Shown here one piece after another: positions 1 through 13,125 of a stretch of 64,000 nucleotides of DNA; within the stretch, counting starts at the first letter, position 1, and every line of letters begins with the position of its first letter. The notes beneath the pieces are model-generated. The model searched no databases. It worked only from the letters and a program-made list of their open reading frames with translations, and was not told where the DNA came from. Origin of the DNA: Tetrahymena thermophila SB210. Lineage: Eukaryota > Ciliophora > Oligohymenophorea > Hymenostomatida > Tetrahymenidae. The stretch is taken from the NCBI RefSeq assembly GCF_000189635.1, contig NW_002476353.1, positions 1 to 64,000 of the forward strand, written 5' to 3'. Made by a program: the position numbers and the translations under genes.

Positions 1-48
1 CCCCAACCCCAACCCCAACCCCAACCCCAACCCCAACCCCAACCCCAA
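1..48. repeat. Macronuclear telomere, eight CCCCAA repeats
   Basis: Eight uninterrupted copies of the hexamer CCCCAA start at base 1; unique AT-rich DNA follows at base 49. This is the C-strand of the Tetrahymena-type telomere (TTGGGG on the other strand). It differs from the CCCCAAAA repeat of spirotrichs and the mixed repeat of Paramecium. It shows that the window starts at a chromosome end made by developmental fragmentation and telomere addition. Confidence 0.98.
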
Positions 49-1212
49 TTTAATAGATTAAAATTCTATATATATTTAGTTAAGTATTTAAAATAATTTA
101 GGAAAAATATTTCTTTTAAAATTAAAAATTCCAATTAAAATGTTTTTTTAGAAGATAATGTTAATTTTATCTTTCATTAAAATATTTAAAAAATTTATTT
201 TTCTTATTTTTAAAATTAATAATTAAAAGAAATAATTTAAAGCATCAAAACATACTTACCAATGATTAAAGACTCAATACTAGAAAACTGATAGAAAAAA
301 TATATTAAACAATTAAAAATTTAAATAATTTGCTTTTTGTATTTTTATAAAAAACAATTGATGTCTTTCTAATATTTTTATTGTTTTATTTGTTTAGTTT
401 TAAAATAAATATTTAAATTACTTAAGTTAATATTTCGATTTGTATTTTATGTATTTGCTTTTTATAATTAAAAATCATCTATTTATTTTTCTATCTACAT
501 ATCTATTTTTTAGCCATTTTTAAATTAAACTGTGTAAATCCACATTTTATTGGTTTAATTAAAAATTGGTTCAAGTAGAACAAAAATTTCTAGAATAATT
601 ATAAGCAATAGCAATTTGAATTTAAAATGTTTTTTAGACTACTTTTAACTAGCTTTTGAGCTGGATTTGGAATAAGCATTCAATCAGTTTTTAAAAAATG
701 ATAGATTTAACATTTCTGCGTTTAAACAAGTCATTTGATTCATGAGTATATTTCAAAAAGAAAAATGTTAAGCTTGTTTTCTTTATAAGTCATTAGATCA
801 TACTATAAATTTTTTATTTAAATATAGGAGTTGGGAAAAAGAAAAATAAACTTGCATACAAATAGGAACTAGATGAATATTATGCAATATCTAATACCCT
901 AATAAATATTCATATTTTATGTTTGTTAGAAGATCATTTATTTCCTTTTTTATTATCATAAAAATAGTTGTAAGCAAAGGAAGGTTAGCTTAATTTTAAT
1001 AGAAGAGATAAATCGAAATTAATCTTTGAGCACTAAAGGAAGAAGAAAAAAATATAAAAAAATAGTAAAACAAAAAAATTAAGTTTTTAACAAAACAATT
1101 TATTTATTGTCAATCAATCAAACAAACAAACAATCATTCATTCATTTATTTAAGTTGAAGATACACTCTTACAGCTTTCTTATATACTGAATATTTAAAT
1201 TATTTACTAAAA
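49..1212. other. Subtelomeric AT-rich spacer
   Basis: About 1.16 kb of AT-rich sequence lies between the telomere and the first start codon. I see no long frame with coding composition, no RNA gene and no tandem satellite. The last 200 bases are rich in A-runs and CAAA/CATT motifs, a normal leader for a ciliate gene. Confidence 0.6.
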
Positions 1213-2826
1213 ATGACAAGTGATAAAAATAAGAGCCACTCGCTTTAATAGTCTGGCATTGAAAATAAACCTTACGCTTTGAGGAAAGGAAAGGCTATTC
1301 ATAAAAAGCCTACTTTAAAGTAGTAAAAATAGAAGCTTCTTAACAAAAGCTCTAAGTCTAAAGATGTTAAGAAGGATGTAAATAACTCCAAAGTAATTTC
1401 TTGCCCTGTTCTCCAAAACAAAATAAATTAAGGAGTTATTTCAGAGAGCGAATCCCATCTAAATGAAGAATCTAACTAAAGCTTCTCTGTAAATACAAAT
1501 CCTTTATCTAACTCCTCTTCTATGTAGTAATCCAGCTAAACTAAGTAAAGATTAAGTCTTTCATCTAATAGCAATTACAGTCAAGTCAAATAAGAGGATA
1601 TCGATATGACTGAAAATAATAGCTGTCTCTTATCTGTTTCTCCTTAATAGTCATCTGCTAACTCTGATTAAGTTTATATTAGAAATAGAATCAACCATGA
1701 ACCCATGCTTTTCCTTCATAACAAGTGGGAAATACTTCCTAATAAGGACTATAACATATTTGGAGATATCTTGATTGAAACTGATTTCGTTTCTGATAAG
1801 AAATTTTCATCCTAAAACCACTGGAAGCCTCCTCTTAATGTAGAAGTTCATCCTGGTAAACTTATCAACAAAATGAACATTGGATCATATGGTACAACTA
1901 TGCGCGACTTTTCAATAATTAGCAACTTCATGAAGATGTGCAATCATGATGAAATTTAATCATATGCTCATAATCTCGACAGATGGTAATAGGTTTGCAA
2001 CAAACTCATCTTATCAAAGTAGCGCTCATCTATTCTTAAGTCAAGCAACTTAGTTTCCAGCAACTCATCAACCATTGAAGAAGAAGATGAAATTTATGCT
2101 ACCCGTTTGAAAGAATTTGAATAGTAATGTGATTAAACTTTTGCTTAACTTAATAACTAGGGTAAGATCTTTTTATACTCAAAGAAAAGATACAACATTC
2201 ACTCACAAAATCTCGAAGAATATGAATTTGGATTTAATTAATTCCTTCTTGCTATCATGGGATGTGAAAATGAGCATCTCTCAACAATTATCATGAGATA
2301 AGGTCGCCCTAACTTTTTTGACACCAAGAGCAGACTAAAAATTTCCTAATAATTAGTTTTAAATTATCTCAATATTAATCTCTCTGTAAATGAGCAAATT
2401 GCAAGCACTCCCGAACTCTTGTAAAAAGTTAATTTAATTACTTTCGATGACCTCCAGGTTCCCTCTTCTGCTTATTCATATTGTCTCAATTTCAAAAATT
2501 GCAAAGTTGAAGAATCAGGAAACCTAAATTCCAGCTTCTCATCCGAATCTTCTAGCTCAAGTATCTAAAATAATACAGACTATGATTTTGTTTTATAAAT
2601 TATTGAGTTAGACACTGAAGCCTAAAATATATGTACTCTCTTAAATATTAGAGAGTTTAATGATCATGAATAAAAAATAATTGATCTTAAAGAAAACATA
2701 TAGTACGATTTCGACATACATATACTCCTGTAAAAGTATTACAAGCCTGTAAACAATAACAACAACAACAACAATTTAAACCAAACTAACAACTAATTTT
2801 CTTCCTTCGAAGAACCTAGCTTTTGA
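1213..2826 (+). CDS. Unrecognised single-exon protein, 537 residues
   Basis: An intronless frame of 538 codons runs from the ATG at 1213 to TGA at 2824-2826, read with TAA/TAG as glutamine. The first 165 or so residues are Ser/Asn/Gln/Lys-rich and probably disordered. The middle (about 170-450) is more ordered, with aromatic and hydrophobic patterning such as MLFLHNKWEILP, FGFNQFLLAIMGCENEH and RQGRPNFF. The C-terminus is Asn/Ser-rich with an eight-Asn run encoded by AAC/AAT near 2752-2775. I do not recognise a family. The region around FLLAIMGCENEHLSTII vaguely recalls PAS-like folds, but no motif settles this. It is the first gene in from the telomere. The frame is certain; the function is unknown. 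Confidence 0.85.
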
Positions 2827-4244
2827 AATGCCCTCTAAAAGCATTAAAATGAGTAATCTATAAATCAATAATGCATGAAAAACAGCTATATTAAATATAT
2901 ATTAAAAAACTAATTATTAAACATTGCTTAATGAAGTAAAAACTACCTTATACATTCTTTTATTATTAACTCTATATTTTCTTCAAAAAGCAAAGTAATT
3001 ATAAAAATTAAAAACAGTATAATAACAAATCCTTTTTAAAGGCATTAGAAAGTATAAAAAATTCTTTTTTTGACTATCTTATGAAGGAATTTAGAAAATT
3101 TCTTTTCCATTTCCATCATTTGCCTTTTAATTATTTTATATAACAAATACTTAAAATGTTCTTTTACATAAATAAAAGTTAAAACTCATATTCAGTAAAA
3201 ATGTATCATAACATAATATTTATTATTTACTTATATTAATAATATTTTTTAAAACAAATATTCATCATATTTTTTGTAGTTTATTATATTAAAAATTGGA
3301 TTTTATGGAATCGATTACTTAAGTATTTTGTTCCATTGTTAAACTCATTCATTTCAAATAAATTTAATTTATCAATTAATCAAAATATATTGAAAATTAA
3401 TCAAATTTTTGAAGAAAAGAAAGATTTTTTGTGCATTTGTAAAAGTAATAATCGAAATTTTTAAATATCTGAATTAACAAAAGCATTTAATAATATTTTT
3501 CAAATTATTAGTCTAATTATATCCAAGTAAACAAATAAAAGTGGATATACGTATGTATGTATGTCAGTGTTTTTATTAAATAAAAATTAAAAATCGATTG
3601 AAATAATAAAGCTTAATTAAAAAATTCTTCTATGAAGTTTCTGTAATTTAAAGAGAAAATTTAAAGAATGTATTCATCTTTAAAAAGAAATTCTCTTAAA
3701 TGTTAGTAAAAGAATTTAAAATTAAGTAAATAAGCTTCATAAAAATTGAATGTAAACAGATTATTAATCTATGATGGGCATTTACCTATCCATCAGCATT
3801 CATTCATACATTCTTTTTTTAATTATTTTAATTTTATTTAAGATTGCTTAGATACATATAAGCAGATTGCTAATTACTTGCTAAACAATAACACATATTT
3901 AGTTCTATTTACGAAGTTTTCTATTTACTTTAATACCAATAATTTTGATATCTACATAGTAATTTAATTTTTTTTATTAAGTTTAAATAAGCAAGTGATT
4001 AATATATATACTATTGAGGTAAAATTTATTTGATTTTTAATTTGTCTAAAGGAATCTACAAACTTTCCAATCAGGATATATCTCTGTTACTCTCAATAAA
4101 TACTCTATTTACATTTTTCCTGAGTTTTTAATAATTAAATTAAAAATCCCATTAAAGCCACTAATAATTTTTATGATTTAATTGTTTATATATAGTTTTT
4201 TATAAAATGAGTGGCCCCTTCCGTTTTCTTTTATTTGTTTTGAA
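2827..4244. other. Intergenic AT-rich spacer between convergent genes
   Basis: Spacer between the 3' ends of a plus-strand and a minus-strand gene. It holds A/T runs and a short TATG/TACG microsatellite-like patch near 3548-3563. I find no coding-like frame or RNA gene. Confidence 0.6.
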
Positions 4245-7136
4245 TCACATATTTATTTTTACATTTTTTTAGTATTGTTAGGATATTATTTTATTAAAAA
4301 ACATATTAGATTTAGAGATTTGAATATTCTGGGAGTTGTCAAAATTATCAACATTTCTATTTACACCTAAATGGTTTATTTGCACTATTTAATTAATTTT
4401 AGAGTGTCCACTCTTAATAAATGGGTTGCTCATTAATTTTCCTAAGTGATCTCTTTTTTCCCACAACTTCAGCTCTTCTACTCTATCTTTAATTTTTTCT
4501 TCCAAAGATTTTTTTTTCAAACTTTCATTCAAATAGAAAGTGGTATTGTAATCTTGCTTTTTCATCAAATGCTTTGGAGGAATCTTGTAAAAAAATTAAA
4601 AGTATATTTTTATATTTAATTAAGCTAAAAATAGTTTAAGGATTTCAAATTATTTACAAATTTTTAAGATTCACTTCTATTGTGACCGAATCTAATGCTT
4701 GATTTTACTAAATAATCTTATTCTTTTTCATCTAAATCCTTTAAAATGATTTCTTCTTCGTTGTTGGCAAATCTATTTAATTGAGAATCATCTACAAACA
4801 ATATTTTTTTTTTATTATTAATCTAGTAAAATTTAGTATAATTTGATTACTTCTAGGAGTTTAAATCTCAATATAAAATTCATCACTTGCAAATATTTGC
4901 TCTAATTAATATTACTCACTCATTTCTGATTTAAATCCTTTTGCATCAAATATCAATTTCACCTTGTTCTTTTTCATGTAATTATTTACAATATGTTGAG
5001 GAATTACTTCATTTTCTTCTTTTAATTTAAATAAACAAGTTATTTATTGAATTTATTTTCAAATCATTATTTCATACCAATTGGAACAAATTAAAATGGA
5101 AGCATCGGTATTTTTAAAGTTATATATTTGTCAATTGATTCTATTTTATTCTCTAAGTTTGACAAATAAAAATGCAGATTTTTGCTTGCCTACTACCTTT
5201 AATTACTATTAATATACTCTACTCCTCCATTTATTGCCCTAACAGAATTAAATGAACATCTTATTAAATTTTTATTATAGAAAATTTAATTACCTTTGAT
5301 GGAATTATGCAGCTTTTTCTAAGTTTGAAAGATGAAAAAATATGAGTCCTATCTCTTCATATATATGGATCTCTGTGTCAACATCCTTTATTTCCCACAC
5401 ATATTGTAAAGCCTTTTTCATAAATTTTAGTGCATACTAGTACAACTTGAGCTTTTTTGATACTTAAGATAAATGCAGATGACATTCAATTTTTTTTTTA
5501 AAGTTTTGAGTGAAGTCTGAGAGGACTCTCTAGGTATAAAATATTTTAATCAATTTATTGATTTATAAAAATTCATACCACAGTGTTAAAAGCATTTAAA
5601 GCTGATTGTAGATCTCCAAACATAACATAAACATCTCCCATAGCCATAATTACTTCCATCATTAAATCTAAGTCATCATATTCAATTCCAAACTTCATTA
5701 TATCCATTAGTTCTATAAAATTATATCAAGATTTATAAATATTAATCTTAATAATATATAAATAATATATATTACATAATATAGTATTATCTAGATTAAA
5801 AGCTTTAAGGTCTTTTATTATTTTAGTTCTAGAATCTAAAATCTTTATTATCATTAAAAGCTTTTAATCAATGCCATTATTCTATGCATGAACATCATTT
5901 TAATAAATAAAGGCCATTTTTTTAAATTAACTTGAAATTCTATTAGATTAATGCTTTTCCATGTGCATAGAAGGCTGCTTGTTCAAACCAACTATCTAAG
6001 AATTTTAATTTGAGCTTTATTGAATGTGAACTGACTAATCTTTGAAGTGATTTTTCGAAGAGCTAGATATTACAGACATAGCATTTCTTTCGTTTGAAAA
6101 GTTTTAAGAAGAAATCCTTTTTTGATTTCTAAGCTTCATATTGGCAAGGAGTTTAGATTAATGATCACCTCTAATTTCATCTATTTTAGCTTATTTGTTT
6201 AAAGCAGAAGTAGCTGAATGTATACCACTCATATCTTCATTATGCATGTTTCTATTAGGAGACAAATGCTGTACATTTAGCATTTTAGGGATAAAATTTT
6301 ATTTTAAATCATCTGAAATAATTGCTTTTGGACATTTTTTAGAAAAAAATATAAACCAATATTCAATTAATTTTAAAGTAATGATATAGAAAAATATTTG
6401 TGAATTTAATGTTATATTTACCTTATTGAAATATTGTTAACTGTTAAAGTTACTTGATTGAGTCTTACTTAATAGCATTTTTTAAGCAATAAAAAACTTT
6501 TTTACCTTCAATTTTCTTTTCCTTATTTAATAAAGATAGTGTAAATTTTCTATTTTTTTAATCCTAATTAGGTGATCTCAATCCACTTTACTATCGAAAT
6601 TAATCTCTATTGAACTATACTCTATAATTTTCAGATTGATCATTTAGAAATGTGTTACTTGATTGATTCGCTTTGCTAAGATGATCAATATTTTATGAAT
6701 GAAATTTAGACTAATCTTAATCATATTCGTTAGATTAAAAAGATAATCCTAAAAAAGTCTAATTTTTAAATTTTTTTTTCTAGATTCCATTCTAGCTGTT
6801 TTCAATCTGTTTAGAGAGTATATTTATTTTATCTACATTATTTTATAAATTCTTTGTAGAATTAAAATTGAGTTATTTTTATTCCATTTATTTTGCAGTT
6901 TAAGGTTAAAAAAAGTTGTTTCTCAACTTTTGCTTACCATTTAAATTGAAATCATCAAAATTTATGTTATCTAGAACTTTATTATATATTTTTTCCTGTA
7001 GAGTTTGTTTGTATATAGGAATAGTATTAATTGATTAACTATTTTGCTTGTGGCCAGGCTATGACTAATGAAATTATTTGATTTAGTTTTGTTGCAAATT
7101 TAGACTTTGTAACTAACTTATTTATTTATCTTTCAT
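4245..7136 (-). CDS. TPR-like repeat protein, 786 residues, eight exons
   Basis: Exons on the minus strand, given low to high: 4245-4583, 4658-4791, 4851-5018, 5078-5259, 5294-5529, 5579-5712, 5776-6312, 6506-7136. All phases agree and the sum is 787 codons. The first 380 residues are Gln/Asn/Ser-rich and look disordered. Residues about 390-530 form helical repeats of TPR character: one reads VYVMFGDLQSALNAF, the next HLSQVSKKLKLYQYALKFM, the next IGLIFFHLSNLEKAAQFH. These have the Gly/Ala spacing and the small-large alternation of tetratricopeptide helices. The C-terminal 250 residues are charged and less ordered. TPR arrays are protein-docking scaffolds; the partner cannot be inferred here. 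The TPR assignment rests on pattern only. Confidence 0.72.
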
Positions 7137-8345
7137 ACTTCTGGGATAATAATATGTTAAAAAGTGAATAAAGTAGTATGATATATCTTGAGCTATAATG
7201 TAACTTTAACAGTTAATACAAAAGTTAGCTATTTATGTATGAATTTTAAAAAAAATTATTGTAATTCGATTAAATTTTAGCTAATAAAGTTTTATGGACT
7301 AAAATCAAACAAAAAAAAGTAATGTTATATTAAAGGTATATTTCTGATAATAAATTTAATATTTTTTACTCTAAAAAATAATAATTCATTAAATTAAAAG
7401 TTATTGTATGATTTCTAAATTAATCAATGAATTCTAATAAACTCATTTGTTAAAATGATAAAGATTTCTTTGTATCATCAAAACAGCTTGTATTTTTAAA
7501 ACTGTAATCTTTCATAAATATTAAATCTAAAATAATTTACTGATATCCTTATATAATTAAATTACTTCATAATTTTTTCTAAAATATTTGTATTCAATTA
7601 ATCAATTTAAATGATTCAAAAAGAAAATAATAAAAAATTTTTATTTTAAAACTTTAAATTTTTTATAAATATTTTAATTAACAATACCATAGTATTTGAT
7701 TTCTCTTTACTTAATCCCTATAAATTTGCACATACTAATCTGAGGAATATATTATTGCTTTAATATGGTGTAAATTAAATTGTATGAAAACAAGTAATAT
7801 TGTAAGTAAGTATTTAATTGAATATTTATTAATATATTAAGCTTTGTTTAACTTCTTGTGATATATAATGTATTATTTCACTGATAATCTCTTTAGCAAA
7901 TCAAGTAAAATCTAAATTATTCATTAATTAATTTTTTAATTGACTTCTTATTTTTTTTTAATTCTTTATTATAATAACTTACTTTGATATATTATTTTTT
8001 CTTCTTTTAAAGAATTATTAAAAATAAAATTTTGATATTTTATAAAATAAAATGAAAGAAAAAAAATAAACAGAAAATTAATTGCTAAATTTATTTGAGA
8101 TATGGTTAATTGATAATAAAAGTCAAACTCTTTAAAAAATATTTATAAAATATAAAATATTTAAACATTTAAAAATGAAATATATATTGATTTACTATTG
8201 ATTAACTTAAAATTGTATTTACAAGTAAAAACTAAAATATTCTTAAAAAAGAACTTGGTTGACAATTTATGATTTAAATTTTTTAAATTGAATTTAATGT
8301 GTTACATTCATTTATTTATTTATTCTTGGGCTTAATTGTATTATT
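7137..8345. other. Intergenic AT-rich spacer
   Basis: About 1.2 kb of AT-rich sequence between the start of the TPR-like gene and the stop of the next minus-strand gene. No frame of coding composition, tRNA or notable repeat was seen. Confidence 0.6.
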
Positions 8346-11300
8346 TCATTTTAATGTTTCTTAAGTATTCATTTTCTTAAGTTATGAATTTGTAGGAACA
8401 TTCTGTAACAAGGATGGGTGAATGTTTGTATTTATTCTTCTTTAATATGAATTTTTGTCTTAGACAAAATCTAAATCATCTTCATCTACCACAAAAGAGT
8501 AAAAGGGTATATTTTAAATAATGGCATCTAAATCATTATGAAGCATACCAAAAATAAATGGTGCTCTTATTAGAAAGGCATTCTACTCTAAATCGTTTAA
8601 TATCATTTTACCTCCTTAAATTTAATCTCTAAAAATAAGAGAAGTTTCTAAATTTGTATAAATCTTTTTTTCTGCAAAAATGGAGGCTACATCAGTATTT
8701 TTAATAAGAAGAGATTTCTTTTTAAATTACGGAATCCACACATCACCTTCTACTTACTGCTTATCATCAACTGATTCTAAAAATTTACGTAAAAATAGGA
8801 ATAAATCTGGAGGGTTTTCTTTAGCAATATATTCTCTGGCATCTAGGAAAAACATAAAATTATTATAATCTTCAGTAGGAATCAATAAGAGTTGATGTTC
8901 TCCGTAAACAGAAGAGCTCCTTAATTTCCAACAAAGACCTTATAGATCTTCAGTTATTCTTATACGTAAATAGAAAGAAGGTTTATCTCCTACAGTTGTT
9001 AATACTGATTAATGGAAATTAGGGAGATGGAAACCATGCTGTAAGAAACCTAGATTTACTTTATTTTTCTTGAAAACTGGAGCATCTTTAAGCAAAAATA
9101 CATTTTAATTTAACCCAGTCAGATATTTGTTTAATCCTTGTATCGAAGGAAATTCTTCGTTTTTGAGTATACCAGATTAAAGTAAAAAGTTATTAGGATT
9201 ATTAGAAGACTTCTAGTTATCTTTAATCATAGATTATGATTGTTTCATAGGTTATATTTCACTTTTTTCGTGTTCACTTTACATACCTTATTCTTCTTTT
9301 TCATAATTAGCTTAATCTTAGATATTTTACTAACTCTCACGTACGTTTTTTATTTGTGAATTGTTGCCGCTGCTTGGTGTACGTAACTAGCTTGCTATAT
9401 TAAAAGTTTCTTTAACTTTTTTGTTTGTTTTAACACTGGCCAAATCTCTTAAATTTTCTGAAGTAAATATTTATACTAAAATAGATATCAATATCATAGT
9501 AATGTCAACATACTTTCCTGGTTTTTCTTGATATTATAAATTCATTAATTTCATATGATCATCCATTTCTAAAGGTTCCTTAGATATTATAACACTTTAT
9601 TTAACAGTTAATGCGTGGTTTTCAACATATTTTAAATTCGGTAGCTTAATTTTTGGTTTTGAATTAGGTCTTTAAACATAGAATACTTTGAGGGTTGTAG
9701 TCTATGCAGTAGTACCTTATTGGTATGCCTAAGAATTATTTAGATCTAATGGATTAAGACCTTCGCTGTTTTAGTTTTCATTTTCTTCTTCACTAGTTTC
9801 TACTTCTCTCCACTTAAAATGGTTCTCGAAAAGTATTTCTTGTATACTTTGGAATGGATTTAGCTCATCTGGCTACTCATTACAACATATTTTGAAGCTA
9901 ATTTCATCAGCAGAATCATTATTCCAGATATATTCAAGAAGTTTCTTAAGAATAGGATCAAAATTTTCTAACTCAATTACAGAAAAGTGGTCTATCTCAA
10001 TTTTTCTGCAAGAAATAGTTTAGCGATCAACATGGATTATGCTCAAAGCAGCTATTCTTTCTGTTTATTATTCCCTTATCTCAAGTAAATGGAAATTAAT
10101 TTCATCTTTTAACTTATTAATAAATTGGTTTTCATTGTGGACCAAGAGCTTGTAAAGAATATTTGGTATACGTAAAAAGTAATCTTTTAGTGTAACTTTT
10201 ATTTCTCTTTCCATAATTGATCTAGGTTTTACATAATAAACTTTTTATCTAGGTTCTTTCAGCTTATTTTCAATATACTCGCTGATTGCAATACCTATTT
10301 CTTAAACATTCATTTTTACCATATCTCCATTTGGTCCTTTCTTATTAAGTTGCTAATTTTTACCATTATATTAACCTCCTTTATTTGCTTATAAACCAGT
10401 AGCTTAAGTTTTAACTCTATTTTTTTAGTATGGTGTAATCTACTTTTAAGATTAATTGTTTTGATTATTATTACTACTGTATGCTCTCTTTTACTTTTCA
10501 GTAGGCTAGGCTTGAGAAGTTATTTTTTTTAATTAATTTGCTGGCTCTTTACTATTTACATAAACCATTCCATTATTTATTGAAGATTAGCTTTCATTCA
10601 CTGCATTATCCTCATTACTAATAAAGAAAAATGTGTTAAATATTTAATTAATTACTAAGTATAAGAAAATTAATCAAGATTTTGAAAAAGAAGTGAAATT
10701 ACAATTAATTTTAAGAACCGTTTGACTGTTTGATTGCTTTTTAGTTAGGACTAAAAGCATAAGTTGGTTGAGATTTTGATGGTGAGTGGCTCATCTGTAA
10801 GGAATAAGGAACATTATTCGAATAGTATTACTAATCTGAGATGGTATTTTTATTAGGAGTTATATTTACATCGTTTGGAGTTATTTGATCTAAATTTAAA
10901 TTTGATGGTTGCTGATTTTAATTTGGGAATCTTTCATCAGCCTTTTGAGGTGAAAATGTTTAATTAAATTATTGATCATTATATTAATCTCCTCCATTTT
11001 CAAATTCAAATTCAGGGTTTTGTTTAATGTCTGATAAGCTTAAGCTTTAATTATTAAAATTTTTATGGTTTTTTTAGTTTTTAAAATCATTTGTGCTATT
11101 GTTATTACTAAATCCATTTATACCATTTCTATATGATGAATAGACTTAATATTTATCCTAGCTTCCTATTTTTTACTTGGCACTCATTGATTTTCTCGAG
11201 CTTTATAACCCTTACCTAGAATTATTTCTTAATGTATTATATGATTTATCAACTCTGAGTGATGCCGATCCATGCATTTATTCTTATTCAAATTGAGTTC

Positions 11301-13125
11301 TTGGCTCATGAGATACGTTTCTTTACATTTAATTTGAATATTAAGGCATTTATCTTTCCATATTTATCATTTAATCAGAAGTATTAAGTCGATTTGGTTA
11401 AAGATATTTTGGTGTTTAAATGAGAAGTAGCTCTTTGCTTATTGGATGAAGTTTTTTATTAGCTCTATCCATTATACACTCATTAATAATTATTTTCTCG
11501 CAATTTTGAATTCTTTATTTTAAGTGATCAGAAAGATCTAAACACCCGTTTATACTTTCTTAAATTTTGTTTGAAAATTAAGAAAATTAGGCACAATCTC
11601 CTTTTATTTTGTTAGGATATACAAAAAAAGGATCATATTTAGTGCTAAAAGGGATATATCTATTCATAACTGAATGATTAACGAAATGAGCATCACTTCT
11701 TATCTTCAACATATAATTCATATGTTCCCAGAAGAATATTAGCATGATATCCTTCTTTTTGTACTTCTCATAACCCATAGCATACTTTTAAATAAAGAAA
11801 AAGTAATTTCTCCATTAACCTTTTGAATTAGAAATTATAAAAAGTTTAATAAACTTGTTTCAATATTAATTATTTAATTGAATGGCTTAATAAAATTTTG
11901 TATAAAATATTTTATGATTTTATTGTTTGCTTTTGATATCTACTTTAAAAACTAATTGCTTCTTTTTTTGTTAATCATTAGCAAAAATCTTAAATTCATA
12001 ATAACTATAATCATGTCCAAAATAAATTTTATTTGATTTGTTTTTATAATTTTATTTAAATGATTTTTGAATAATGTTACTTATGGCCTCAACTGCTGAT
12101 ATTGTTAGGATTCTAAGATGAGCTAATAGTCTACAACAATTATCAAAGCAACTCTCTTCTATTTACTAATCTTTCTTTTCATAGCAGTCTGATAGGGAAA
12201 ATATAGCATCTTTTAATTTATCAAGGCAGTTTTCTCTTGCTCTAATTGTCTTCATTGTTATTTAATACAAAGATTTTTTATCATTTATCAACTTAATTTC
12301 TCTAACTAAAATATCATAAAGTCTCTTCGAAGGCATATCTTAAATAAATAAGTCAAAATATTCCCTATGGAAATGCTAAAAATTATGGAATTCATATAGA
12401 CCTATTATTTGCTGATAAAGTTCTTCCACTTTCTCTTTAAGAGTAAGAATTCTTTTATTTTTAAAATTTTAATTTTACATCTGCTATGCATCTGAGAGAG
12501 ATTCCATTCCAAATTAATTATAAGCAACATTTAATATTTAATTTTATTAGTTGTTTGTGCTCATATTACCGTTATTATTTTAAAATTTTTAATCTTTCAC
12601 CCTTTTATAGGTTAAACTTCTATTTCTCTACTGCGATAACATTTGCTTCTTTTTGAAATTCGCTGAAGAATTTCCCATCATTTCATCCTAATAAATAGCA
12701 GATTAATTCATATCATGTGAGTTCTAAATATTTCCATCGTTTAGCATAATTTGATGCTGCTTATAGCCGATCATTTTCCTTTTTCTACCACTTTACGTAT
12801 TTATGGATTAGCTTAGCTTGTAACTCTCACTGTGTCTATCGTTGTAAGAACTGTAATGAGGCAAATCAGCATTTACATGATGGCGAGGATTCCAACTTGA
12901 TTCCTTACGCTTCAATATGTCATCCATTTAAATATTCTAATTTAAATTCTGATTGCTATTCATATTTTAAGTAAGATTCATATTATAACCATTTGAACTA
13001 TTCAAATTTTATCGATTTTACATTGCCATTTATTATTAAGAGCTGCTTTGCTCATTTTTTGGACTAAATGGCAACGTAGAATTTTTATCTTATTAAATAG
13101 TTTAAGCTTATATTTTTGGTAGCAT
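8346..13125 (-). CDS. Large Asn/Gln-rich protein, 1,534 residues, three exons
   Basis: Exons 8346-10617, 10703-11853 and 11944-13125; introns of 90 and 85 bases; 1,535 codons including TGA. The start at 13125 gives MLPKIQAQTIQQDK. Order along the protein: a Gln/Asn-rich disordered N-terminus (about 1-220); a helical block (about 225-450) with RILTLKEKVEELYQQ; a long Asn/Gln/Ser linker; a compact region near 870-1040 containing RIAALSIIHVDRQ and then LLEYIWNND and ENHFKWREVE, spaced as in the GNAT acetyltransferase fold; and a second compact region near 1340-1480 with LLLIPTEDYNNFMFFLD, DVWIPQFKKKSLL and AFLIRAPFIFGML, which recalls the C-terminal half of serpins without a recognisable hinge. 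Both domain ideas are inference. The gene model is firm; the function is unknown. Confidence 0.75.

Noticed and set aside
6890..6937. Apparent GTAAG donor in the first exon of the TPR-like gene
   Set aside because: Splicing breaks the frame; the unspliced sequence stays open and joins the next coding block in phase.
9458..9513. Apparent intron with GTATG donor and TTCAG acceptor inside the 1,534-residue gene
   Set aside because: Removing it gives incompatible phases (2 to 1), while reading through keeps one frame to the TGA at 8346.
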